This document shows, piece after piece, positions 25,424-33,424 of a DNA stretch of 64,000 bases. Source of the DNA: JAFEDN01 sp963844565 (GTDB lineage: Bacteria > Pseudomonadota > Gammaproteobacteria > Coxiellales > Coxiellaceae); NCBI GenBank assembly GCA_963844565.1, contig CAWJON010000002.1:434001-498000 (forward strand), written 5' to 3'. The notes under the pieces are model-generated. The model had not been told where the DNA came from. It did not search any database and was given only the letters and a program-made list of their open reading frames with translations. A program made the position numbers and the translations under genes. Each line of letters opens with the position of its first letter. Position 1 is the stretch's first letter.

Positions 25424-27082
25424 CTATTTCAGTTCGTAGCTGTTTTTACTGCCTTCGGCCATAGCAGCGCCGGCTCGGCGCAGGGTGTCGCCAAAGTCAA
25501 AACGATCAACCTTTATTTCAATCAAGGTAACACCAGTGCTTTGCTCAGCTTTTTGTAAAGCAGTTTCCAGTTCCCCTTCGGTTTGTACCAAAAGACCAGG
25601 TTCCCCACCTAAAGCTTGGGGTAATAAATGGTATTTCCATGCGGAGAGATCATTATATGGGCCATCGTATATCGCACGCTCAATGCCATAGCCATCATTA
25701 TTTAAGACAAAAACAATGAGTTGATTTTTATAGCGAATGGCGGTGGCAATTTCTTGAGCCCCAATCTGAAAAGAGCCATCACCGACAAACAGAAGGGTGC
25801 GGCGCTTTTGATCGGTAGAGACTCCGACGCTGGCGCCGACACTGTAACCAATAGAATTATAAAAAGTTTCGGCGAAAAATAAGCCGTTTTTGGGGAACAA
25901 TAATCCTGATGTACTATAGAGGCTATCGCCCACGTCAGCGACAACCAGATCGTCAGGTTTTAAAAAGGAAGCAATGCGGTGGAAAAATCGCTTCACTTTT
26001 AATTTTTCTTGAGGATTTGGGGTATAGGTATATTGCGCTTGTAGTGCTTGTTTTGCTGGAATAAATTTAGGGATCTCTTGTCGACCCAATTTTTTCAGTA
26101 ATTGCTCTAGTAATTCTTTCAATAAAACATGATCATAATGATGATGTTTGACGGTGGTGGATTCAAAATTAGCTTGAATCAATTTGTCTGCCTCTAAGCG
26201 AGCGGTAAAACCGGCGGTATCGGAATCGATTAAAAACCCGCCCAACAACAGCACAGTATCGGCTTCTTCCACGTATTTTCGTACTTCTTCGCGGCTCCAA
26301 CTGCCTTGGTAGACGCCAATAAATTGCTCATGATCTTCGGATAGCGCAGTTTTTGCCGTAGGAAACGTACAAAAGCCATACCCAGTTTTTTCAATTAATT
26401 GTTTCACCAGGCCTTGCAAGTTATGGCGTATCACTTCCCAGCCCACCAAAATAACCGGTTGTTTAGAAGAGGAGAGCAAGGCGCTAATTTCGTTGGCGGC
26501 TTCGTCCAAGGTGTCGCGATCGCTTGATTTTTCCAAATAATTAAATGGGCCAGGGGCTGCGCAAGGAGTTACCACTAAATCTGCTGGCAATTCCAAATAG
26601 ATAGGTTTTTTATAATATAAACATTTAGCCAGAGCGCTGTCTATTTGCTGCGGAATTTTAGTGACGTCATCTAAATATTCGCAAGCCACCGTTATATCGC
26701 GGAACATATTGCGGGCGACAGAATATTCTGATCTTAAGGTATGGTGCAACATTTTTTTGGACAAAGCATGGCGTCTTTCCGGTGCGCCGGTAATCATCAC
26801 CACAGGAATATCCTCAGCAAAAGCGCCGCCAATTGCGTTAATCGCACTCAGTGGGCCTACCGTAAAAGTCGTTACCACAACCCCCAGACCATGAACACGG
26901 GCATAACCGTCAGCGGCATAGCCGGCGTTCAATTCATTGCAGCAATTAATTTGTTTGACCGGACCTTTGGTGACCTGCTCCATAAATCCCAACACCACAT
27001 CGCCGCAGACGCCAAATAAATGCTTTGCTCCCAATTGGTGCAACCTTTGTAATATGTATTGAGAAATATTATTGGAGGCCAT
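25424..27082 (-). CDS. Thiamine-diphosphate-dependent 2-keto acid decarboxylase (pyruvate/indolepyruvate type)
   Basis: A 552-aa enzyme of the pyruvate decarboxylase family, usual length 540-570. The catalytic Glu is in CCNELNAGYAADGYAR (about residue 49) and the His-His pair in SKKMLHHTLRSE (about 112-113). The cofactor motif GDG...NN appears as FVGDGSFQIGAQE, followed by VFVLNNDGYGIER. The HH pair distinguishes decarboxylases from acetolactate synthase. The product would be an aldehyde (acetaldehyde from pyruvate, or a longer one), which could feed an alcohol dehydrogenase such as the one at 9374, though that gene is far away. AGGA precedes the ATG. The substrate cannot be fixed from sequence. 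Confidence 0.88.
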   Translation of the reverse strand: MASNNISQYILQRLHQLGAKHLFGVCGDVVLGFMEQVTKGPVKQINCCNELNAGYAADGYARVHGLGVVVTTFTVGPLSAINAIGGAFAEDIPVVMITGAPERRHALSKKMLHHTLRSEYSVARNMFRDITVACEYLDDVTKIPQQIDSALAKCLYYKKPIYLELPADLVVTPCAAPGPFNYLEKSSDRDTLDEAANEISALLSSSKQPVILVGWEVIRHNLQGLVKQLIEKTGYGFCTFPTAKTALSEDHEQFIGVYQGSWSREEVRKYVEEADTVLLLGGFLIDSDTAGFTARLEADKLIQANFESTTVKHHHYDHVLLKELLEQLLKKLGRQEIPKFIPAKQALQAQYTYTPNPQEKLKVKRFFHRIASFLKPDDLVVADVGDSLYSTSGLLFPKNGLFFAETFYNSIGYSVGASVGVSTDQKRRTLLFVGDGSFQIGAQEIATAIRYKNQLIVFVLNNDGYGIERAIYDGPYNDLSAWKYHLLPQALGGEPGLLVQTEGELETALQKAEQSTGVTLIEIKVDRFDFGDTLRRAGAAMAEGSKNSYELK

Positions 27083-27152
27083 GCTTTTTTTCCTGATTTT
27101 GACATTAGGTTTATCATACCGTTCTTCGAAAGCTTTTAAAAGTTTAAGCTTG

Positions 27153-29345
27153 CTAAAGTTTTGACTTTACATACTGCAAACGCAGCGCATTTAAAACTAC
27201 TGACAATGAACTAAAAGCCATAGCGGCGCCAGCAATCCAAGGTGCTAAAAATCCAGCGGCGGCGATGGGGATACCAAGAACATTATATCCCAGCGCCCAG
27301 AAAAGATTTTGTTTGATGTTAGCCATAGTTTTTCGGCTCATATGAATCGCGACCGCCAAACTGGAGAGATTTCCGTGAACCAGGGTCACATCAGCAGACT
27401 CAATCGCTATATCTGATCCGCTACCCATGGCAACACCAATATCCGCAGAAGCAAGCGCCGGCGCGTCATTAATGCCGTCACCGACCATCATTACTTTTTT
27501 ACCTTGTGCTTGGATTTGCTTTATTCTCTCAGCTTTCGCCGCTGGAAGAACTCCAGCCATCACCTCATCAATCCCAACTTGATTGGCAATGGCTTTAGCC
27601 GTGCGTTGGTTATCGCCAGTGATCATCATGAGTTCCATACCCATTTTTTTTAATTTCTTAATTGCTTCAGGGGAATCTTTTTTAATAGTGTCAGCAACTG
27701 CTAATATACCGGCATATTGTTGATTGATGGCCACGAGTAATGTGGTATTGCCTTCGTTTTCTAGTTTGAAAATTTTTTCAGAAATTTCGGGTAAAGAAAT
27801 ATTATTTTCTCTCATTAATTTTTCGGTTCCAATTAAAATTTTGTTACTTTTAACCACTGCGCGGATTCCATAACCGGGTATAGCTTCAAAACTGGAAGGA
27901 TCAATTAATACAATGCCTTTTGCCATGACGGCGGTAAGGATTGCCTGCGCTAAGGGATGTTCTGAATTTTTTTCTGCCGCACCCACCAAAGATAAAAAAT
28001 CATTCTCAGCTATATTTTCCGCAAAAATATGAGTTAATTCCGGTTTACCTTGCGTTACAGTTCCTGTTTTATCTAATATGATCGTTTTGATTTTATGCAT
28101 TAATTCGAGTGCTTCACCATTTTTAAAAAGAATACCAAACTCTGCAGCGCGACCGGTGCCGGACATGATTGAGGTTGGGGTAGCAAGGCCTAATGCGCAA
28201 GGACAAGCAATCACTAAAACCGCTATGGCTTTTTCAAGAGCGCCAGCAAAATGGCCTGGCGATGCCCAAATCCACCAAATCAGAAAAGTAATTACGGCGA
28301 GAACCACTACAATCGGTACAAAAATTCCGGAGATAACATCTGCAATTCTTTGGATGGGTGCTTTTGAGTTTTGCGCGTCTTCAACTGCTTTGATAATCTG
28401 CGCTAGTAGCGTGTCTTTGCCGATCCGTGAGGCTTTAATTTTAATACTGCCATTGCCATTCAGGGTTCCAGCAGCGATTGAACTGCCTATAGTTTTTTCC
28501 ATAGGCAGGCTTTCCCCGGTGAGCATTGATTCATTCACAGAAGAGATGCCTTCAATGACTTCACCATCAACTGGAATTTTATCTCCCGGTCTTATTAAAA
28601 CGATATCGCCGACAATTACTTCTTCAATGAGGATACTAATTTCTTGATCATTACGAATCACACTCGCTCTTTTAGGTTGTAGTCTCATCAATTTTTGAAT
28701 CGCTTCTGAAGTTCGGCCTTTGGCAAGCGTTTCAAAAAATCGTCCCAATAAAATTAAAGTAATTAAAATGGCGCTTGTTTCGTAATATAATCCGGGAAGA
28801 GGGGTCTCGGGTCTTAATGTCCACTGTAGGGTGAGAAATAAACTATAAAAATAAGCAGCGGAGGTTCCCAACGCGATCAAAACATCCATATTGGCACTCT
28901 TATTTAACAGGGATCGATAAGAACCTACATAGAATTCTCGCCCAATAATGAATTGGACCGGAGTTGCCAAAGCAAATTGTATCCAAGGGTTCATTAAAAA
29001 GTGGGGTAAATAAATCCATGCGGTGAACGTAAAATGGCTGGCCATGGCCCAAAGTAGCGGAAAAGATAAAATAAAAGATACTGCTAATTTTATTTTTTGT
29101 TTTTTTAGTTCTTGTTGTTGCAGTGTAGAAGAATCTTTGTTTTGGATAACTTGATAACCTAATTTTTCGATAGATTTAATAATATCGTTTAATTGTGTTC
29201 CTGGATTTAAACTCAAACTTACTTTCCCCAAAGCAAAGTTTACTTCAGCTTTATTAACGCCGGGCATTTGATTTAAACTTTTCTCAATCCTTGCGGCGCA
29301 CGCCGCACAACGCATCCCAGAAATTTGTAAGGTTGTCTGTTTCAT
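27153..29345 (-). CDS. copA: Copper-exporting P-type ATPase
   Basis: A 730-aa P1B ATPase. One N-terminal HMA domain (residues 1-70) has GMRCAACAAR. Eight spans follow, with the Cu(I) motif CPC in VIACPCALGLATPT. The phosphorylation site is DKTGTVTQG, the HP motif is SEHPLAQAI, and GDGINDAPALASADIG is the hinge. It exports cuprous ion from the cytosol at the expense of ATP. It lies eight bases downstream of a CsoR-type repressor gene in the same operon, so expression should rise with copper. Chaperone (copZ) and oxidase genes are not present here. Confidence 0.93.
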   Translation of the reverse strand: MKQTTLQISGMRCAACAARIEKSLNQMPGVNKAEVNFALGKVSLSLNPGTQLNDIIKSIEKLGYQVIQNKDSSTLQQQELKKQKIKLAVSFILSFPLLWAMASHFTFTAWIYLPHFLMNPWIQFALATPVQFIIGREFYVGSYRSLLNKSANMDVLIALGTSAAYFYSLFLTLQWTLRPETPLPGLYYETSAILITLILLGRFFETLAKGRTSEAIQKLMRLQPKRASVIRNDQEISILIEEVIVGDIVLIRPGDKIPVDGEVIEGISSVNESMLTGESLPMEKTIGSSIAAGTLNGNGSIKIKASRIGKDTLLAQIIKAVEDAQNSKAPIQRIADVISGIFVPIVVVLAVITFLIWWIWASPGHFAGALEKAIAVLVIACPCALGLATPTSIMSGTGRAAEFGILFKNGEALELMHKIKTIILDKTGTVTQGKPELTHIFAENIAENDFLSLVGAAEKNSEHPLAQAILTAVMAKGIVLIDPSSFEAIPGYGIRAVVKSNKILIGTEKLMRENNISLPEISEKIFKLENEGNTTLLVAINQQYAGILAVADTIKKDSPEAIKKLKKMGMELMMITGDNQRTAKAIANQVGIDEVMAGVLPAAKAERIKQIQAQGKKVMMVGDGINDAPALASADIGVAMGSGSDIAIESADVTLVHGNLSSLAVAIHMSRKTMANIKQNLFWALGYNVLGIPIAAAGFLAPWIAGAAMAFSSLSVVLNALRLQYVKSKL

Positions 29346-29353
29346 ATTTTTCT

Positions 29354-29644
29354 CTACTTAATTAGTTTGTTCATGGTTAGCATGAGCTCTTTGATGACTT
29401 CGTTATCGCCCGTTTGAATTCTTTCAGTCACACAAGTATTGAGGTGATGCAGAAGCAACAATTTACCCACGCTATTTAATGCAGCTTGTGCAGCAGCAAT
29501 TTGATTTAAAACATCATCGCAATAGGTGTCTTTTTTTATCAAATTGTTAATACCGCGAATCTGCCCTTCAATACGATTTAATCTAGAGATTAAATTATTT
29601 TTAGTTTTATCAGAGTGATGACTTTTGCGAATCTTGTCTTTCAT
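29354..29644 (-). CDS. csoR: CsoR-type copper-sensing repressor
   Basis: A 96-aa all-helical DUF156 protein. The W-X-Y-Z fingerprint residues for Cu(I) are present: Cys in KKDTYCDDVL, and His-x3-Cys in HHLNTCV. The N-terminal SRLNRIEGQIRGI helix is the DNA-binding face. In the absence of copper it should hold the promoter shut; the palindrome 29669-29685 lies inside that promoter. GGAGG precedes the ATG. It is cotranscribed with copA. Confidence 0.9.
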   Translation of the reverse strand: MKDKIRKSHHSDKTKNNLISRLNRIEGQIRGINNLIKKDTYCDDVLNQIAAAQAALNSVGKLLLLHHLNTCVTERIQTGDNEVIKELMLTMNKLIK

Positions 29645-29659
29645 GGATTACCTCCCAAA

Positions 29660-29690
29660 TAGAATAATATACCCCAGGGGGGTATGTCAA
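29660..29690 (-). promoter_or_regulatory. csoR-copA promoter with embedded CsoR operator
   Basis: On the minus strand TTGACA (29685-29690) is followed by a spacer holding the perfect 7-3-7 palindrome ATACCCC-AGG-GGGGTAT (29669-29685), then candidate -10 hexamers TATTAT or TATTCT (15- or 18-bp spacing). The C-run/G-run palindrome is the known CsoR site type. Confidence 0.82.
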
Positions 29691-29738
29691 GAGGGCTATT
29701 GTTTGATCAGCAATCACTTTTGCTGCTACAATTAATTT

Positions 29739-30134
29739 ATGCCGAAAAATAGTGATCCCAATAAGAAACCTGAAGGTGAAATAGAAATACGTACTATGGC
29801 CATGCCAGCGGATACCAACGCCAGTGGCGATATTTTTGGAGGATGGGTAGTTTCGCAAATGGACTTGGCGGGTTCCAGCTATGCCCTCAAATATACTAAA
29901 GGGCGAGCAGTAACCGTTGCGATCGATAAAATGACCTTCCTTGCACCCGTAAAAGTCGGGGACTTATTATCCTGCTATGTCAGTTTGTTAAAAATTGGTA
30001 ACACCTCAATCCAGATAAAAATAGAAGTTTGGGTTATTTCACCCGTTGACCTTCAAACTCGTCAGGTCACTGAAGGAATATTTACTTTTGTGGCGGTAGA
30101 TAGCCAAGGCCATCCTCGACCTATTCCTAGATAG
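29739..30134 (+). CDS. yciA: Acyl-CoA thioesterase, YciA type
   Basis: A 131-aa single hot-dog-fold thioesterase that hydrolyses acyl-CoA to free acid and CoA in the cytosol. Family signatures are TMAMPADTNASGDIFGGWVVSQMD, which includes the catalytic Asp in the NASGDIFGG turn, then RAVTVAIDKMTFLAPVKVGD. Length is as in E. coli YciA (132). It is divergent from csoR; its promoter must lie in the 94-base gap, and the ribosome site is weak. Confidence 0.9.
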   Translation: MPKNSDPNKKPEGEIEIRTMAMPADTNASGDIFGGWVVSQMDLAGSSYALKYTKGRAVTVAIDKMTFLAPVKVGDLLSCYVSLLKIGNTSIQIKIEVWVISPVDLQTRQVTEGIFTFVAVDSQGHPRPIPR

Positions 30135-30150
30135 TTTGTAGTTAACTTTC

Positions 30151-30507
30151 CTATCCCTGTCTTCTTTTGCCGCGGCCGATAAAGTAGGCGATAAATAACA
30201 GCAAAATAAAGACGGGAGTAACCAGTGGGAACAAGAAGGGAAATAATAAAATTGACAAAATAGCCCAACCAAAAGCAAAGAGGCTAATTAGAATAATTAA
30301 TAATCCAGGTATAATAAAAAATAACAAAACCGCAATGCTAAATAAGGCAATTGTCGCAACGACAATCCCCCAAGCGCCGGTGCTCATGATGATGGCGATA
30401 CCCAGAAAGGGTAAAAGTAAATAGAATCCGACAACCGAAAGCAAAATGAGAATAATAGCTACGGTTAAAGCTTTGCGAATATGTGCGGGCTTTTCTTCTA
30501 TTGTCAT
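30151..30507 (-). CDS. Small membrane protein, unknown
   Basis: About 118 aa from ATG 30507, which has GAGG eight bases upstream; an upstream start at 30546 would add 13 residues with no ribosome site. After a charged N-terminus there are three to four closely packed hydrophobic segments and a basic tail (GRGKRRQG), so the C-terminus is probably cytosolic. Convergent with yciA, with 16 bases between stops. No family recognised. Confidence 0.6.
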   Translation of the reverse strand: MTIEEKPAHIRKALTVAIILILLSVVGFYLLLPFLGIAIIMSTGAWGIVVATIALFSIAVLLFFIIPGLLIILISLFAFGWAILSILLFPFLFPLVTPVFILLLFIAYFIGRGKRRQG

Positions 30508-30542
30508 ATCTTTGTCCTCGATAAGTTCTCCATAAGAGTATA

Positions 30543-30886
30543 GCAAAAGACCCTATGATATCAATTTCATAGAAGATTCTCTTTTCGCGATGAGGGATCG
30601 CAAGGGAGAGAATCGCGATATTCTCCCTTCATTCCGAGCATCGGCTTTGCCGATGCGCAGGATAAAAACCAGGAAGCCATGACGCTGTACTCAGCGGAAT
30701 GGCTGGGCAAAAGACCCTATGATATCAATTTCATAGAAGATTCTCTTTTCGCGATGAGATCGCAAGGGAGAGAATCGCGATTCTCTCCCTTCATTCCGAG
30801 CATCGGCTTTGCCGATGCGCAGGATAAAACCAGGAAGCCATGACGCTGTACTCAGCGGAATGGCTGGGCAAAAGACCCTATGATAT
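30543..30886 (+). repeat. Tandem twin-hairpin repeat (two full units plus a partial) that copies the 3' end of the permease gene
   Basis: Unit 1 is 30543-30706 and unit 2 is 30707-30867, nearly identical apart from three small indels and a few substitutions. A third start at 30868 runs into the permease gene's last codons and stop. Each unit contains a purine-rich palindrome (in unit 2 a perfect 24-base one, 30766-30789), then GCATCGGC-TTT-GCCGATGC (30800-30818), then AGCCAT/ATGGCT around GCTG/CAGC (30836-30865). No open frame of note. The stretch 30508-30877 holds nothing else. Confidence 0.85.
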
Positions 30887-31723
30887 CAATTTCGCAGAAG
30901 GTTTCTCTTTAAGCGCTTGAAAGAGCTTAAAGGCCAAGTAAACAATAAAGCTGAGCGCACTAATCCAAAAAGAGGCTGGCCAGTTGGTAACATAGGTTAG
31001 GCTGATTCCAACCCAAACAATAATTAATCCAATGACAATTGAAGCGAGAATGCCACTCCAAATGGCTCGAGTAACACAAAGTGCACTGGCTGCCGGCCCG
31101 ATTAGTAAAGTAAACACTAAAAGAACACCGACCACCTGACTGGCTTCAGTGACGGCAATTGCCACTAGGATTAGAAAAAAAATGGAAATAAATCGGAGAG
31201 AAACACCCTTCGCTTCAGCAAGCTCAGGTTCGAGTGTCGCAAACAACAACGGTTTTGCCATCATCAGCAATCCGACCAGGCTCACTATAGAATAAATGAG
31301 CATGATTTGTAAAAGATGGGTTGAAACACCCAATAAATCGCCGAATAAAATAGACATGGCCCGGCCAGCGAAGTTCGTATAAAAATATAAAAACAATACC
31401 CCTAATCCCAAGGAAAACGACAAGGTGATGCCAATAGCGATATCGCTCTTGGAGACCTTTTCTCCCATGCTACCCATGCTGATAGCAGCTAATACCATTA
31501 AAATTAATTGCCCCATGGGAGGAGAGAGCCCAATTAAGCCAGCGCCGGCTGCGCCAGCAAAACCGATATGGCTGAGGGCATGACTGGCAAAATTTTGACT
31601 CCGTAAAACCACAAAATAACCAATGATGGCGCAGGTGATAGCGGCTAAAGTGCCTGCCATAAAAGCATGTTGCATAAAATCATAAGCAAACAATTGCTTA
31701 ACAGCTAGGATGATCGAACTCAT
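30878..31723 (-). CDS. Zinc/manganese-type ABC transporter permease
   Basis: A 281-aa ABC-3 family permease with about eight or nine spans, including the family segments NFASHALSHIGFAGAAGA near the N-terminus and EASQVVGVLLVFTLLIGPAA in the second half. The start overlaps the end of the ATPase gene by 26 bases. Its last codons form part of the tandem repeat downstream. It works with the ATPase and binding protein encoded upstream to import a divalent metal. Confidence 0.92.
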   Translation of the reverse strand: MSSIILAVKQLFAYDFMQHAFMAGTLAAITCAIIGYFVVLRSQNFASHALSHIGFAGAAGAGLIGLSPPMGQLILMVLAAISMGSMGEKVSKSDIAIGITLSFSLGLGVLFLYFYTNFAGRAMSILFGDLLGVSTHLLQIMLIYSIVSLVGLLMMAKPLLFATLEPELAEAKGVSLRFISIFFLILVAIAVTEASQVVGVLLVFTLLIGPAASALCVTRAIWSGILASIVIGLIIVWVGISLTYVTNWPASFWISALSFIVYLAFKLFQALKEKPSAKLIS

Positions 31724-32495
31724 GAAGATGCGTTCCTAATTTTTTATGAATCACAATTAAATGATTGGGTTGGCGGATCACTTCAATTGGTGCATTGTAA
31801 AGCAAACTTAACTGCTCGCTATTCACCACTTCATCGACAGTACCAATAATAGCCTTGCCTTTTGCCAAATAAATTAGCCGGTGCATGGCGTCTAGTAAAG
31901 GATTCATTTCATGTGCGGTAAACAGCACCGTAAGATTAGTCTGCGATTGGATCGATTTTACCAGCTGGACCATTTTCTCTTGTTGACCTGGATCCAACCC
32001 ACTTAGTGGTTCATCAAGTAAGAGAATTTTCGGATGATTCAGTAGCGCCTCGGCCAAAGCGACACGTTGACGCTCGCCACCAGACAAATACCGATAAGGT
32101 TGATCGATAATCTCTTCAAGAGCGGTTAATTCTATGACTTCATCAAGCAACACTTTTTTATTTTTCTGAGAAAACGATAAGCCCCAGCGGCAACCCTCTA
32201 AGGTAGTAGAGAGATAAGTTCTTGCCGTCAGTTGATGTGCAGACGTAGTTTGCCGAATTTGTGGTAAATAACCGATGTTGGGATTGCCTTTTTTTGGAGG
32301 ACTGTTCAAGATCTTAATGGTTCCTTGATCCGGTTTTAGCAGGCCTAAAATAATTCGATATAACGTACTCTTTCCTGCACCATTGGGACCAAAAATTCCA
32401 ATAAATTCCCCTGGTGAAATGGCTACAGAAAATTGGTTTAAAATAGTTTTTGCACCAAACCGTAACGATATCGATTGTAGTTCTATGGCCTTCAA
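31698..32495 (-). CDS. Zinc/manganese-type ABC transporter ATP-binding protein
   Basis: A 265-aa ATPase with Walker A GPNGAGKSTLYR, Q-loop YLPQIRQ, signature LSGGERQRVALAEAL, Walker B LLLDEPLSGLD and switch His in FTAHEMNP. The C-terminal His-containing tail (HKKLGTHLHEFDH) could sense or hold metal. The ATG lies two bases after the stop of the binding-protein gene. It resembles ZnuC. Confidence 0.92.
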   Translation of the reverse strand: MKAIELQSISLRFGAKTILNQFSVAISPGEFIGIFGPNGAGKSTLYRIILGLLKPDQGTIKILNSPPKKGNPNIGYLPQIRQTTSAHQLTARTYLSTTLEGCRWGLSFSQKNKKVLLDEVIELTALEEIIDQPYRYLSGGERQRVALAEALLNHPKILLLDEPLSGLDPGQQEKMVQLVKSIQSQTNLTVLFTAHEMNPLLDAMHRLIYLAKGKAIIGTVDEVVNSEQLSLLYNAPIEVIRQPNHLIVIHKKLGTHLHEFDHPSC

Positions 32496-32497
32496 AT

Positions 32498-33394
32498 CTA
32501 ATTTTTCCGCTGATTATTTGAATTGGTTCTGAGCGCAAGCGCCAGTGTATTAATTTCTCCGGACATCCAGGAGAAATAATCTTGATTGCTGGGTTCAGTT
32601 TCAGTAACTCCTACAACAGGAATTCCCGCTTTAATCGCAAGATTTTTCATGCGCTCGGTGATTGGGTCGGTGACCTGATTGTTATAAATGAGCGCGTTGA
32701 CTTGACGTTGGTTAATCATGTCATCAAAATCCTTGGTATCGGTCACATTCGGCTCGGTATCATTCATCACACTGAGTTGGAAACTTTGACCAAACATACG
32801 TAAACCCAAAGCGCTGGCCATGTCATTGAACACCGGTTCTGTAGCGATTATGGGGGTATTGGCAAATTCCTGACGAAATTCTGCCATTTGCTGAATTAAC
32901 TTTTGGTAATTTGCTTCAAAAACCGCCAACCGTTGTGCAAAAGCTTCACGATGCGAAGGATCTAATTTTTGTAGTTGATCGTTGAGCGTGGTAGCGAGAA
33001 CCTCGATGGTTTTTGGATCATACCAAATATGGGGATTATCACCTTCTTGTTTATGAACCAGATTGGCGACATTGATTAAAATTTTGTTATTTTTCCCCTT
33101 CGCCTCAATCAAGTTATTTATCCAAGGATCATAGTTAATGCCATTGTAGATAATGATGTCAGCATCAGCAATCGCTTCGGCATTTTTAGGCGTACTGCTG
33201 AAAAGATGCGGGTCTTGTTGAGGATTTTTTAAAATGCTGGTTACTTTAACTTGCTTTCCGCCGATTTGCGCTGCAATTTGTCCATAAAAATTTTCCGCAG
33301 CCACGATCTGAATTGGGTTGCCGAGGGCAGCACCCCAAAAATAGATTAATAAAAGAGTAAAGAGTTGGGGTCGAAAGACGAAAAACCGTCGCAT
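32498..33394 (-). CDS. Zinc/manganese-type ABC transporter substrate-binding protein
   Basis: A 298-aa cluster A-I receptor. The start chosen is ATG 33394 (AGGA six bases upstream; MRRFF signal peptide follows); an upstream start would overlap the divergent pgi gene. Metal ligands are visible as His in QQDPHLF and His in DNPHIWYDP. The third position reads IATEPVF, with Glu where ZnuA proteins have His. The final conserved region is GVTETEPSNQDY. The usual His-rich loop of ZnuA is missing. The Glu ligand is closer to manganese binders such as PsaA, so the metal is uncertain. First gene of a three-gene operon. Confidence 0.9.
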   Translation of the reverse strand: MRRFFVFRPQLFTLLLIYFWGAALGNPIQIVAAENFYGQIAAQIGGKQVKVTSILKNPQQDPHLFSSTPKNAEAIADADIIIYNGINYDPWINNLIEAKGKNNKILINVANLVHKQEGDNPHIWYDPKTIEVLATTLNDQLQKLDPSHREAFAQRLAVFEANYQKLIQQMAEFRQEFANTPIIATEPVFNDMASALGLRMFGQSFQLSVMNDTEPNVTDTKDFDDMINQRQVNALIYNNQVTDPITERMKNLAIKAGIPVVGVTETEPSNQDYFSWMSGEINTLALALRTNSNNQRKN

Positions 33395-33424
33395 AATTAT
33401 CCTTGTCCTGAATAAGGTGGTACA

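Noticed and set aside
25257..25439. Open frame inside the inverted-repeat element as a transposase
   Set aside because: Only 60 codons, no catalytic motif, and it spans the terminal repeat.
28078..28647. 189-codon open frame antisense to copA
   Set aside because: copA is full length with all motifs; the antisense frame has low-complexity composition and no start context.
30543..30886. Tandem repeats as a CRISPR array
   Set aside because: Units of about 162 bases are near-identical throughout with no variable spacers, and no cas gene is present.
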